From: Ornithinicoccus sp045032955
GTDB taxonomy: Bacteria; Actinomycetota; Actinomycetes; Actinomycetales; Dermatophilaceae
Assembly (NCBI RefSeq): GCF_045032955.1
Contig: NZ_JBJFZU010000013.1
Location: 1-64,000, forward strand
DNA: 64,000 nt
Reading direction: 5' to 3'
A program made the translations under genes and the position numbers. Each line of letters starts with the position of its first letter. The first letter of the stretch is position 1. This document shows, one piece after another, positions 10,529-19,566 of the stretch. The notes below the pieces were generated by a model, which was not told the origin of the DNA, did not search any database, and saw only the letters and a program-made list of their open reading frames with translations.

Positions 10529-12340
10529 TCAGCGGGTGTGGTCCCTCCCGGCGCGTCGTCGTTCGATCAGGCGGAGCATCCGGCCACGCGCCCCACCGAC
10601 GACGCCGGGGTGCACGTGGGCGAGGGCGGGTTCGTGCCCGGCGCCGACGGGTGGGACGGCGAGCTCGAGGTCGGCGACCGTGGCCAGCCGCGGGTGGTCG
10701 TCCTCGCTGCCCAGGACCTTGCCGGACACCCAGGCCGCGCGAAGGTGCCCGTCGTCGATCTCCACCAGCGCGAGGTTGTTGGTGAACCAGGGTCCTGCGA
10801 CGCCGTGCCAGCGCCACCGCGGGTCCGGCACCGTGGCCGAGCGGGCCAGGACCCGGCCCAGGGGGCGGGCGGCGTGCGAGCTCCAGGACACGAACGCCCT
10901 TAGCGCCCGGGGGAGAGGGTTGCGGATAGGAGAGCAGACGAGCTGCAGGATCCGGGACCCGCTGGTGCGTTCGACCTCGGTGATGTAGGAGTGGTGCACG
11001 TCCCCGGAGAGGAACATGACCGAGGACGGTGCCGGTCCACGCTCCCCGTCGGCGACCTCGTCGACCATCCGGGCGACCCGGTCGAAGGAGCCGCTGAAGG
11101 CACCCCAGTGCTCCAGGTCCAGACCCTGGCGCAGGTGCTCCCCGACGCGGCCGAACCGCCGTCCCCACCGGCCGTCGGCCAGGGCCTCGTTCCAGGACTC
11201 GAGGTGGTGCAGGCCCCTGGGCAGCAGGAACGGCACGGAGGTCGCCACGATCAGGTGCTCGTGACCTCCCCTCAGCTGCTCGTCCGCCCACGCCATCTCG
11301 GTCTGGTCGAGCATCGACCGGCTGCCGGGCGTCAGCTCGCGCGCGGCGCGCGTGTCGAGGACGACGAGGTGGGACCTGCCCAGCGGGTGGGTGTAGCTCC
11401 ACCGGTAGGACGAGGGGTGTGCGTCGGCGTCGGCCGCGAAGGCGTCCACCGCCTCGGTGAGGTCCACCTCCTGTCCTGGGTGCAGCTCCTCCCGACGGTT
11501 CAGCTCCTGCCACAAGGGGTCGGCGGCGCGTGCGCCGGGGGAGAGGTTGCCCAGGTGCTGGTAGACCCAGTAGGACCCCAGCGCGGCGACGATGCGGCCG
11601 TGCCACCACGTCGTCGCCTCCATCTGCTCGCGCCACCGCGCGGAGGTGTTCCAGTCGTCGCGCACGTCGTGGTCGTCGAAGATCATCAGTGACGGCAACC
11701 AGGACAGCAGCCACCGCAGGGCCGGCTCGTCCCAGGCCAGGGCGTAGAGGTGCGCGTACTCCTCGAAGTCGGCCAGCTCGGTGCCCGGCCCCTCCTTCGG
11801 GTCGCGCCGGGCGGCGATGAAGTCGCGCATCGCGGCGCTGGTGGAGTCGGCATACACCTGGTCCCCGAGCAGGAGGAGCAGGTCGGGGAGCCCGCCGAGC
11901 GGGCCGGACCCGCCGCCCGCGACGTCGAGGGCGAAGGTCCGCAGCGCGTCCACGCCGTGGCTGAGGTGGTGCAGGGCGTCGTGGGGGACGCTGGTGCGGC
12001 AGGAACCGAACGCGAGCCGCACCGGCCCGTCCGGCGAGGCGGTGGTCACGGTGCTCGTTGGGAACGGGCTGTCCGGGAGCGGCCAGCAGACCTCGTCGTC
12101 GACCAGCACCTGGTATGCCGTCCGCGTCCCGGGGCTCAGGTCGCCCACCTCGACGAGGGCGTAGTGGTGACCGTGCACGGCGAAGGTGGACCTGCGCCAG
12201 TCACGGTGGCCCCGCGGGTGGTCGGCGAGGCGCACCGTCACCACGGCGGCCCGGTCGGTCTCGACCCAGATCGCCGCGGACCGGTCGTCGACGTGCCGCA
12301 GCAACGGACCCAGGACGAGCGACTCAGTCATGGTCACCAT
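10529..12340 (-). CDS. PhoD-like alkaline phosphatase/phosphodiesterase
   Basis: 603 aa. The metallophosphatase core shows LLLLGDQVYAD, FDDHDVRDDWN and FLSGDVHHSY, the metal-binding motifs of the PhoD family. The N-terminal beta domain (residues 1-95) is usual for these proteins. There is no signal peptide or Tat motif at the N-terminus, so it may act in the cytoplasm, unlike secreted PhoD. ATG 12340 and an in-frame ATG three codons later are both possible starts. It lies 13 bp downstream of the DUF2252 gene and is probably co-transcribed with it. Confidence 0.85.
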   Translation of the reverse strand: MVTMTESLVLGPLLRHVDDRSAAIWVETDRAAVVTVRLADHPRGHRDWRRSTFAVHGHHYALVEVGDLSPGTRTAYQVLVDDEVCWPLPDSPFPTSTVTTASPDGPVRLAFGSCRTSVPHDALHHLSHGVDALRTFALDVAGGGSGPLGGLPDLLLLLGDQVYADSTSAAMRDFIAARRDPKEGPGTELADFEEYAHLYALAWDEPALRWLLSWLPSLMIFDDHDVRDDWNTSARWREQMEATTWWHGRIVAALGSYWVYQHLGNLSPGARAADPLWQELNRREELHPGQEVDLTEAVDAFAADADAHPSSYRWSYTHPLGRSHLVVLDTRAARELTPGSRSMLDQTEMAWADEQLRGGHEHLIVATSVPFLLPRGLHHLESWNEALADGRWGRRFGRVGEHLRQGLDLEHWGAFSGSFDRVARMVDEVADGERGPAPSSVMFLSGDVHHSYITEVERTSGSRILQLVCSPIRNPLPRALRAFVSWSSHAARPLGRVLARSATVPDPRWRWHGVAGPWFTNNLALVEIDDGHLRAAWVSGKVLGSEDDHPRLATVADLELAVPPVGAGHEPALAHVHPGVVGGARGRMLRLIERRRAGRDHTR

Positions 12341-12353
12341 TGTGCCCGTCAGG

Positions 12354-13763
12354 TCAGCCGGGGAGCTCGCCGCGCTTCACCGCCGCCAGCAGCTGCTCGT
12401 GGTCGGCCTCGGTCTGGTCGGCGTAGGACCGGGCGAACCTGCTCAGGGCGACGTCCACCTTGTCCGAGCCCCCGACATACCCGGCGATCATGGACGCCCC
12501 GCTGGTGCGGGCGTGGCCCTTGGCGAGCAGGTGACCGACGATACCCGCGTAGTCGGTCAGGGCGGGCGCGTCGATCGCGTCCAGGGGGATGGTGCCCTTG
12601 CTGTTGCGGAACTGGCGCACGTAGTAGGTGTAGTCGTCGCCGACGGTCGCCCACCCGAGCAGCGGGTCACTGACCGTCTGCAGCGCCTGCTGGTACTCGA
12701 CCACCCGCTGGCCCTGGTGCTCGTGCAGCGCGGAGTCGCCGTGCACGTAGGGGGCGATGACCGAGCGGCGGGCCTGCTTGAGCTGCAGGAAGAGCACGTC
12801 GTCGGGGGTGCTGCCCTCCAGCAGCGCGACGTAGGCGCGCAGCCCCACGCTGCCGACCCCGACGACCTTGTGCGCGATGTCGACCAGGGTGTAGCCGCCG
12901 ACCACCCGGCGCCAGTGCGGTGCGAGCGTCATCAGGTAGCCGTCGAGCGCCTCGGCCAGGGCCTCCCGCTCGGCGTCGCTGACCCGGGTGATCGTCGGCG
13001 GGTCCTCGACGATCATCCGTCGTCCGTCCTGCTCGGCCGTGAACTTCGGCAGGGCGCGGTCGCTGGTGCGCCTGCGGGCCCGCTCGACCGAGCGGTGGAT
13101 CTCCTTGCGCAGGGTCTTCTCGGTCGCGGTCTCGTGCATCCGGTGGACGTCGAGCCGGTTGTAGGAGCGCATCATCAGCGGCTGCTCGGCCAGGAACCTC
13201 AGCTCGCTGCGGTATGCCGCGACGCAGGCCCGCACGGCCGCCTCGCACTGCTTCTCGGACAGACCGTTCGCGCGTCCGGCCACATGGATGCTGGCGACCA
13301 GACGCCGCAGGTCCCACTCCCAGCATCCGGGGTGGGCCTCGTCGAAGTCGTTGAGGTCGATCACCAGCTCGCCCTCGGGGGAGGCGTAGAAACCGAAGTT
13401 GCCGAAGTGTGCGTCGCCGCCGATCACCGGCATGATCCCGGTCGCCGGCAGGTGCGCGACGTCGTCGGCCATCACGATCGCGGTGCCTCGCAGGAAGCCG
13501 TAGGGGCTGGCGGTCATCCGGTCCACGCGCAGCGGGACCAGCTCGCTGCGCCGCCCTTCGTGCGACTCCTGGATCAGCGACACCGGGTCCGGCCGCTCTG
13601 GTCGGGGTGTCCAGTCACCCAGGCTCTTGCGGGGTACCTCCTTGCGCAGCGCCTTGCCCATGGCGTAGCGCTCGGCCCGCGAGGTGGGCCGTCTGCGGAT
13701 GGAGGCGTATGCCGTGCTGTCGGCGGTGGCGAGGACCCGGTGGCCGGTGGTTGCTGGGGTCAC
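12354..13763 (-). CDS. DUF2252 family protein
   Basis: 469 aa. The motif block GDAHFGNFGF followed by DLNDFDEAHPGCWEWDL is diagnostic of DUF2252, a family with a kinase-like fold and no settled function. Conserved basic residues such as KQARRS follow in the second half. The length is typical. It heads a likely two-gene operon with the PhoD-like gene. Pairing with phosphatases or polyphosphate enzymes is common for this family, but a role here is inference. Confidence 0.85.
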   Translation of the reverse strand: MTPATTGHRVLATADSTAYASIRRRPTSRAERYAMGKALRKEVPRKSLGDWTPRPERPDPVSLIQESHEGRRSELVPLRVDRMTASPYGFLRGTAIVMADDVAHLPATGIMPVIGGDAHFGNFGFYASPEGELVIDLNDFDEAHPGCWEWDLRRLVASIHVAGRANGLSEKQCEAAVRACVAAYRSELRFLAEQPLMMRSYNRLDVHRMHETATEKTLRKEIHRSVERARRRTSDRALPKFTAEQDGRRMIVEDPPTITRVSDAEREALAEALDGYLMTLAPHWRRVVGGYTLVDIAHKVVGVGSVGLRAYVALLEGSTPDDVLFLQLKQARRSVIAPYVHGDSALHEHQGQRVVEYQQALQTVSDPLLGWATVGDDYTYYVRQFRNSKGTIPLDAIDAPALTDYAGIVGHLLAKGHARTSGASMIAGYVGGSDKVDVALSRFARSYADQTEADHEQLLAAVKRGELPG

Positions 13764-13816
13764 CGGACCGCGGCCGGATCCAGCGGGGCGTGGACGTGGT
13801 GGTCTGGCACGGACCT

Positions 13817-13843
13817 CACCCTGGCGTGTCCGGGACCAGGGTG
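13817..13843. terminator. Weak hairpin after the MFS gene
   Basis: CACCCTGG and CCAGGGTG form 8-bp arms around an 11-base loop. It lies 10 bases beyond the stop of the minus-strand MFS gene that ends the six-gene operon, so it may be its terminator. Confidence 0.35.
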
Positions 13844-13853
13844 CAACACCTCG

Positions 13854-15044
13854 CTACTCGGCCGGTGGACGTCGATGCAGATCTCGAAGGAAGAGGCGTC
13901 GGCAGTAGAGAAGGAGCGCCGCGGCGGCGAGCAGCAGGCCGGCCGCAGCGAGCCAGCCGGTCTCGTACGACGTCGTCACGATGAGCCAGCCGAAGAGCGG
14001 AGGGCCGAGGGCGCCACCTGCGAACCCGCCGGACTGCACGGCACTGGATGCGCTAGCGGGCCGGTCTCGCCCGACTCGGACAACCGCGAAGATGAGCAAC
14101 CCGGGCCAGGCCCAGCCGAAGCCGAAGGCGATGAGGGCCCCGAGCACGACGAGCGGAACGTCGCCCTGGGCCAGGAGGACGAACCCGACGGCGCCCAGGG
14201 ACATCTGGGCTGCCACCCAGGGGATGTTGCGTCCCGCTCGCCTGTCGCCGGCCCATCCGGAGAGAACCCGGGCGGCGACACAGACGGCGGCGCACAGGGC
14301 GAGGAGCAGGCCACTTGCTCCCGTGGATACCCCCAGGCTGTAGGTCCACGCGGGCAAGAAAGCGCCCAACGAGTTCGCAGCGCCGTTCGCCATCGTGGCC
14401 GCCACCGCTGTCAGCACCAACGCCGCGCGCGGGGCACCATCACTAGCCGATGCAGTGGTCGATGCGGTCATCGGCCGGTCGCTGCCACCCCGAAGGGCGA
14501 GGGCCATCACCACGACGGCGCACAGTGCGAGAGCTCCGAACGTCCAGCGCCAGCCGACCAGGAGGCCCACTGCCGGCACCGCCAAGCCGCCCAGGAGGAT
14601 GGCCAGAGGCACCGCCGACTGCTTGATGCCGAAGGCGAGGCCCTGACGGCGCCGCGGTATCGAGCGGGCGAGCGATGCGTTGGCGGTCATCTGGAGGGCC
14701 GCGTTGGCCACCCCGGCGACCCCGACACCCATGAGGAGGACGGCCGTCCCTCGCGCTGCGACGGCGACGATCACGGCGGCGGTGAAGGAGAGTCCGCCCG
14801 CCACCAGGGTGCTCGCTCGCTGTCCCAGGCGGTCGGCCACCGAGCCGGCCGGGAGCGATGCGACGGCTGCAGCAGCGAAGAAGATCCCGACCGCGACGCC
14901 GAGATGGCGCTCGTCGAGGGACAGGTCCTCCTGGATCAGGACGAACTGCGCGCCGAGCAGGAAGGCTGGGATCGCCCCGAGTGTCGAGAGAGCAGCAGCC
15001 GCGGAGAGCCTACGGACCGGGCCCGTGCGAGACGGATCGCTCAT
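13854..15044 (-). CDS. MFS transporter (end of the first CoA-acid operon)
   Basis: 396 aa from ATG 15044, 11 bp after the upstream acyl-CoA dehydrogenase stop; the frame is open back to 15446 but that overlaps the neighbour. About twelve hydrophobic segments are present. VADRLGQRAS after the second segment is the usual MFS loop motif. As the last gene of an operon with a CoA-transferase, MmgE/PrpD, hydratase and dehydrogenase, it probably imports the carboxylic acid they degrade. Substrate unknown. Confidence 0.85.
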   Translation of the reverse strand: MSDPSRTGPVRRLSAAAALSTLGAIPAFLLGAQFVLIQEDLSLDERHLGVAVGIFFAAAAVASLPAGSVADRLGQRASTLVAGGLSFTAAVIVAVAARGTAVLLMGVGVAGVANAALQMTANASLARSIPRRRQGLAFGIKQSAVPLAILLGGLAVPAVGLLVGWRWTFGALALCAVVVMALALRGGSDRPMTASTTASASDGAPRAALVLTAVAATMANGAANSLGAFLPAWTYSLGVSTGASGLLLALCAAVCVAARVLSGWAGDRRAGRNIPWVAAQMSLGAVGFVLLAQGDVPLVVLGALIAFGFGWAWPGLLIFAVVRVGRDRPASASSAVQSGGFAGGALGPPLFGWLIVTTSYETGWLAAAGLLLAAAALLLYCRRLFLRDLHRRPPAE

Positions 15045-15055
15045 GAGGTCAGGCT

Positions 15056-16213
15056 TCAGTAAGACTTGGGGAGGCCGAGGACTTTGGTAGCGATGAAGGA
15101 GCGGATCATGTTGCTGCTCACGGGAGCCACGCCGTAGACGCGCGTCTCCCGGAACTTTCGTTCCACGTCGTAGGTGTCGACGAAACCAAAACCACCGTAG
15201 GTGTCCAGGCAGGTGTTCGCCGCCTGCCAGCTCGCTTCGGCGGCCAGCCACTTGGCCATGTTGGCCTCGGCGCCGCACGGCTGGTCCGCGTCGAAGAGCG
15301 CGCAGGCCTCCCACCTGACACCGTCGGCCGCGCGCATACGGATGTAGGCGTCCGCGATCGGGAACTGCACCCCCTGGTTGACCGCGAGGGGCCGGCCGAA
15401 GATCTCCCGCTCCTGGGAGTAGCTGACGGCGCGGTCGACGAACCACCGCGAGTCGCCGACCGCCTCGGCGGCGAGCAGTATCCGTTCGGCGTTCCAGCCG
15501 TCGATGACGTGCCGGAAACCCTTGCCGACCGTGCCCAGCACCGCCGAGGACGGTACCCGCAGCCCGTGGTAGCGCACCTGGTTGGTCGCGTAGTTGAACA
15601 TCGTGCGCACGGGGATGACCTCCAGCTGCTCGGGAGACGTGGCGCGCACCTCCCGCAGGTCGACGAGGAACAACGTCATGCCCTCGGTCGGCCGCTCACC
15701 CCGGACAGACGTGCGGGCCAGGATGAGCGCCAGGTCGGACTCCTCGATGCGGCTCGTCCATGTCTTGTGACCGGTGATGACGTAGTCGTCACCATCGCGC
15801 TCGGCCACCGTCTCGATGCGGGAGGTGTCCGAGCCGGAGGCCTCCGTGATCGAGAAGGCCTGCAGTCGCAGGTCGCCCGAGGCGATGGCGGGCAGGTACT
15901 GGCGCTTCTGCTCCTCGGTGCCGTGCCGGAGCACCGCGCCCATGGTGTACATCTGCGCGTGACACGCCGCGCTGTGGCCGCCGCTGGCGTTGATCTCCTC
16001 CATGACGGCCGACGCCGCCCCGATGCCCCAGCCGAGCCCGCCGTGGTCGGTGGGGATCATGGCGGCGAGCAGACCCGAGGCGCCCATGGCGTCGACGAAC
16101 TCCTGCGGGTAGGCACGCTCCTGGTCGGCGGTGCGCCAGTACTCGTCGTCGAAGCGGGCGGTCACCTCCCGGGTCCGGGTGCGGGCGGTCTCGACGGTGG
16201 CGTCAACGGTCAC
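15056..16213 (-). CDS. Acyl-CoA dehydrogenase family protein (module 1)
   Basis: 385 aa, full length for the family: N-terminal helical domain, middle beta domain with FSITEASGSDTS at about 120-132, and C-terminal helical domain. The position that carries the catalytic Glu in short- and medium-chain enzymes (YEGTSEI-like) reads YGVAPVSSN, so that Glu is missing. Glu243 in GWNAERILLA aligns with the base of isovaleryl-CoA dehydrogenase (D-L-E-R), so the enzyme may still be active with a helix-G base. It is a paralogue of the gene at 32975. It probably oxidises a branched or dicarboxylic acyl-CoA made by the CaiB of this operon. Confidence 0.85.
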   Translation of the reverse strand: MTVDATVETARTRTREVTARFDDEYWRTADQERAYPQEFVDAMGASGLLAAMIPTDHGGLGWGIGAASAVMEEINASGGHSAACHAQMYTMGAVLRHGTEEQKRQYLPAIASGDLRLQAFSITEASGSDTSRIETVAERDGDDYVITGHKTWTSRIEESDLALILARTSVRGERPTEGMTLFLVDLREVRATSPEQLEVIPVRTMFNYATNQVRYHGLRVPSSAVLGTVGKGFRHVIDGWNAERILLAAEAVGDSRWFVDRAVSYSQEREIFGRPLAVNQGVQFPIADAYIRMRAADGVRWEACALFDADQPCGAEANMAKWLAAEASWQAANTCLDTYGGFGFVDTYDVERKFRETRVYGVAPVSSNMIRSFIATKVLGLPKSY

Positions 16214-16254
16214 GATGGGGCCTCACTGGGGTAGGGGTGTGCTCGGACTTCGGG

Positions 16255-17058
16255 TCAGCGATCCGACGGCGCCCAGGCGGGTGCACGTTTCTGCAGGAAG
16301 GCGCTCAGACCCTCGTGGGCCTCGGCCGACTGCCGGGCAGTGCTGTGCTCGGCTACGAGCCGGTCGAAGGACCCGTCCTCCGCAGCTGTCCAGGACAGCG
16401 CTCGCGCCAGTCGCTTGGTCGTCGTGACGGCACCGGGTCCACTGGCCAGGATCGCCTCGACGACCTCGGCGCCGCGGGCCTCGAGCGCATCCCGCGCGAC
16501 GACGTCGTGGACGAGACCGATGCGGTGCGCCTCGGCGGCGTCGAAGCGCTCGCCGGCCAGGGCGTAGCGGCGCACCTGCCGCGGCCCGATGGCATCCGCG
16601 AGCTGGGGCAGGATGATCGAGGCGTGCAGACCCCAGCGCACCTCGGCGATGGAGAAGACGGAGTCCTCGCCGCACAGCACGACGTCGGCCGCTGCCAGGA
16701 CTCCCGTGCCGCCGCCTAGACAGGCCCCCTGGACGAGCGCCACGACCGGCACGGCGAGTGCGCTTAGTCGGCGTATCGCGGTGCCGGTCAGCTCGGAGGC
16801 CGCGAGGTTCTCCTCCGGGGTTCCTGCCTGCACGGCGCTCAGCCAGTGCAGGTCGGCGCCCGCCTGGAAGTGGCGTCCCCTGCCGCGTAGCACGACGCAG
16901 CGCACGGGTGACCCGCTCGACAGCGACGCCTCGGTCGCGTCGATCGCGGCGTGCAGCCCGTGCAGCATCGTCTCGTCGTAGGCGTTGTTGACCTCAGGGC
17001 GGTTGAGCGTGACGGACGCGACGCCGCGCTGGTCCACGTCCACGAGCACGGTGGTCAT
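16255..17058 (-). CDS. Enoyl-CoA hydratase/isomerase family protein (module 1)
   Basis: 267 aa crotonase fold. The oxyanion-hole segments are FQAGADLHWL (near 65) and GACLGGGTG (near 112). A glutamate in the usual catalytic place is kept (FSIAEVRWG). AGADL-W is typical of the methylglutaconyl-CoA/isohexenylglutaconyl-CoA hydratase branch, so a branched unsaturated dicarboxylyl-CoA substrate is plausible. It sits between MmgE/PrpD and acyl-CoA dehydrogenase genes on the same strand and takes the place that MaoC holds in module 2. Confidence 0.85.
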   Translation of the reverse strand: MTTVLVDVDQRGVASVTLNRPEVNNAYDETMLHGLHAAIDATEASLSSGSPVRCVVLRGRGRHFQAGADLHWLSAVQAGTPEENLAASELTGTAIRRLSALAVPVVALVQGACLGGGTGVLAAADVVLCGEDSVFSIAEVRWGLHASIILPQLADAIGPRQVRRYALAGERFDAAEAHRIGLVHDVVARDALEARGAEVVEAILASGPGAVTTTKRLARALSWTAAEDGSFDRLVAEHSTARQSAEAHEGLSAFLQKRAPAWAPSDR

Positions 17059-17095
17059 GGGGTTCCTCTCGGTCTCGGGTATGCCGTCCGGCGGG

Positions 17096-18364
17096 TCAGC
17101 GCGCGGACGCGCCCAGGTGGGTGGTCAGGAGGGATGCGCCGGACGCCCACGAGATGTCCTCGGGGCTGACGCCGCCGATGCCGCCGAACTGCAGGCAGTC
17201 GGCGACCTTGGTGCTCATCTCCTCAGCCGTCGGCGGCTTGTCCGGCGAGCCGGGGGGAAGGTCCAGACGCCCGCGACGGGTGGTGCCGTCGGTGAGGTCG
17301 ACCTCTACCTCCACGGCCCCGTCGAGCAGCCCGTCACCGGTGCCCTCGGTCAGCGTGACCTCGGTGAGGTCGACGAGCCGGGCGGCCTCCGGGCGGGTGA
17401 CGGCGCCGTCGTCGAACGCGGCGAAGCCGGAGTGCGCGTCCAGCAGCGCGGTCGCGGCGGCGTACTCGAGGCTGAACTTGCCCTCGAGCCCCGTGCGCGG
17501 GTCGTGGTGGACCAGTGGGGTGACCGTACCGCGCGGGGTGGCCAGTCGGATGGCGGTCACCTGCTCGGCGCCGACAGGGCCCCCGACGGTCTCTCGCAAC
17601 GCGCCGATCGGGCGTTGCAGCGCGTAGCACGCCGGGTAGACCTTGATGGCCAGGCCGCCCGGCACCGTCGCGCTGGCACCGGCCGGGTCGGTGATGGACG
17701 GATGGGTGGGGTGGCCCCCGACCAGACCGAGCCAGGCCTCGAGGGCGCGCGGGTCGGCGGAAGCGCCGGCGGCGGCGAGGTGGGCCGCCCGCACCCCAGC
17801 GGCTGCGGCCATCCCGATCTGGATGCTCTTGGCGTCCGTGCCGAAGGCGCGCTGCACCCCTCCGGCCGCCGGGACGGTCAGCGCGACGGCGGTCGCGATG
17901 CGCCGGGCGTCGAGGCCCAGGGCGATACCCGCCACGACGGCCGCGGCCGGTGCACCGGCGGTGGTGGTGGCGTGCCAGCCGCTGGTGTAGTGCCGCCAGC
18001 CCAGGGCGGTGCCGAGGCGGGCCATCACCCCGGCGCCGGCCAGATAGGCGCGGGCAGCCAGCGTCGGGTCCTGCGGGGCGAGGGCCAGGGCTACCGGCAC
18101 GCAGACGGTGGAGATGTGGGTGGTGGAGGGCAGGTGCAGGTCGTCGAAGTCGAGGACGTGCGCAAGCAGCGCCCAGCGGGCGACGTCGCCGGGCAGGGGA
18201 CCGGAGGCGTCGGCCAGGGTGTCCGCCACCGGCCTCACCGGGTGGGTGCCGGCAGCGAGCGCCACGGCGACGGTGTCGAGCAGGCTGCGGTCGGCCAGGG
18301 CGAGGTCCTCGGGGGAGGGCTCGAGGGCGAGCGCCCAGTCCGCGAGGGCGCGAGCGGTGGTCAT
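17096..18364 (-). CDS. MmgE/PrpD family protein (module 1)
   Basis: 422 aa. The family includes 2-methylcitrate dehydratase PrpD and cis-aconitate decarboxylase. Active-site landmarks are FDDLH-PSTTHIS at about 72-85, GWHATTT near 129 and a lysine in TDAKSIQIG near 173; these Asp, His and Lys positions match those I recall for cis-aconitate decarboxylase. The start overlaps the CaiB stop by ATGA, so the two are translationally coupled. Its role beside a CaiB/acyl-CoA dehydrogenase pair is not established; it probably isomerises, dehydrates or decarboxylates a di- or tricarboxylate. Confidence 0.85.
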   Translation of the reverse strand: MTTARALADWALALEPSPEDLALADRSLLDTVAVALAAGTHPVRPVADTLADASGPLPGDVARWALLAHVLDFDDLHLPSTTHISTVCVPVALALAPQDPTLAARAYLAGAGVMARLGTALGWRHYTSGWHATTTAGAPAAAVVAGIALGLDARRIATAVALTVPAAGGVQRAFGTDAKSIQIGMAAAAGVRAAHLAAAGASADPRALEAWLGLVGGHPTHPSITDPAGASATVPGGLAIKVYPACYALQRPIGALRETVGGPVGAEQVTAIRLATPRGTVTPLVHHDPRTGLEGKFSLEYAAATALLDAHSGFAAFDDGAVTRPEAARLVDLTEVTLTEGTGDGLLDGAVEVEVDLTDGTTRRGRLDLPPGSPDKPPTAEEMSTKVADCLQFGGIGGVSPEDISWASGASLLTTHLGASAR

Positions 18365-19566
18365 GGCGTTCCTTCCGGGTCGTGGTCCACGGCGGAGGCG
18401 AAGGAGTCGGGGTCCAGCCCCAGCTCGGCGAGGACGGCGTCGGTGTGCTGGCCGACGTCGGGGACCGGACCCATCACGGGGGTGTGGCCCTCGAGCGTGG
18501 CCGGGGGTATCAGGGCGCGCAGCGGCCCGACGGGAGAGGCGTAGTCCGCCCAGCGACCGCGCGCGGCCAGCTGTGGGTGGTCGGCGAAGGAGGCCATGGT
18601 GCGGAGCAGGGCGTTGGCGATGCCCACCTCCTCCAGACGGGCGGCGGCCTGCTCGGCCGTCCGGTCCGTGAAAGCGCGCTCGATCTCGGCCACGAGCTCG
18701 TCACTGTTGTCGACGCGCTGCGAGTTCCGTTCGAAGCGGGGGTCGGTGGCCAGGTCCGGGGCGCCGAGCACCTGCTCGCAGAACCTCGCCCACTCGCGCT
18801 CGTTCTGGATCCCGAGGAAGACCTGCTCGCCGTCGCCGCAACGGAAGGGTCCGTAGGGGGCTATCGCTGCGTGCCGCGCTCCGGAACGGGCCGGTGGTGC
18901 CCCTCCGTAGAGGGCGTAGTTGAGCGGGAACCCCATCCACTCGCCCAGCGCCTCGAGCATGGAGATCTCGAGCGTCGCACCCTCCCCCGTCCGGCCGCGC
19001 TGGATCAGGGCGGTGAGGATGCCGCTGTAGGCATACATGCCCGCCGCGATGTCGGCCGCCGAGATCCCGACCTTCGACGGGTCGTCTGGGGTGCCGGTGA
19101 TCGAGACCAAGCCGGCCTCGCACTGGACGAGGAGGTCGTATGCCTTCTTGGTCGTGTACGGGCCGCCCGTGCCGTAGCCGGAGATCGACACGTGGATCAG
19201 CCGCGGGTTGTGCGCACGCAGGTCATCGGCACCCAGGCCCAGGCGTTCGGCCGCCCCCGGGGCCAGGTTCTGGACGAACACGTCGGCCCGCGCGGCGAGC
19301 TCGCGAACGGCGCGCAGCCCCAGCTCGCTCTTGAGGTCCAGCGCCACCGACTCCTTCGAGCGGTTGAGCCACACGAAGTGGCTCGACATGCCGCTGACCG
19401 TCTCGTCGTAGCCGCGTGCGAAGTCGCCTCGTCCGGGCCGTTCGACCTTGATCACACGGGCGCCCAGGTCGGCGAGCTGACGTGTGGCGAAAGGCGCGGC
19501 CACCGCCTGCTCCAGGGAGACCACGGTGATGTCGGCCAGGGGGTTCACGGGGGCTCCGGGCGTCAC
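18361..19566 (-). CDS. CaiB/BaiF family III CoA-transferase, itaconate-CoA-transferase-like (module 1)
   Basis: 401 aa from GTG 19566, which follows a GAGAGGA ribosome-binding site and overlaps the GntR stop as GTGA. The N-terminal CoA-binding motif is EQAVAAPFATRQLADLGARV; ERPGRGDFARGYD follows. The active-site aspartate is kept in KKAYDLLVQCEAG near 167. From memory, the opening text is very similar to the itaconate CoA-transferase (Ict) branch of Pseudomonas. It would transfer CoA to a C5 dicarboxylate. It is the second gene of an operon running GntR, CaiB, MmgE/PrpD, hydratase, dehydrogenase, MFS. Confidence 0.88.
   Translation of the reverse strand: MTPGAPVNPLADITVVSLEQAVAAPFATRQLADLGARVIKVERPGRGDFARGYDETVSGMSSHFVWLNRSKESVALDLKSELGLRAVRELAARADVFVQNLAPGAAERLGLGADDLRAHNPRLIHVSISGYGTGGPYTTKKAYDLLVQCEAGLVSITGTPDDPSKVGISAADIAAGMYAYSGILTALIQRGRTGEGATLEISMLEALGEWMGFPLNYALYGGAPPARSGARHAAIAPYGPFRCGDGEQVFLGIQNEREWARFCEQVLGAPDLATDPRFERNSQRVDNSDELVAEIERAFTDRTAEQAAARLEEVGIANALLRTMASFADHPQLAARGRWADYASPVGPLRALIPPATLEGHTPVMGPVPDVGQHTDAVLAELGLDPDSFASAVDHDPEGTP

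Noticed and set aside
12186..15062. 958-codon plus-strand open frame across PhoD, DUF2252 and MFS genes
   Set aside because: It crosses three recognisable genes on the other strand and encodes no recognisable domain.
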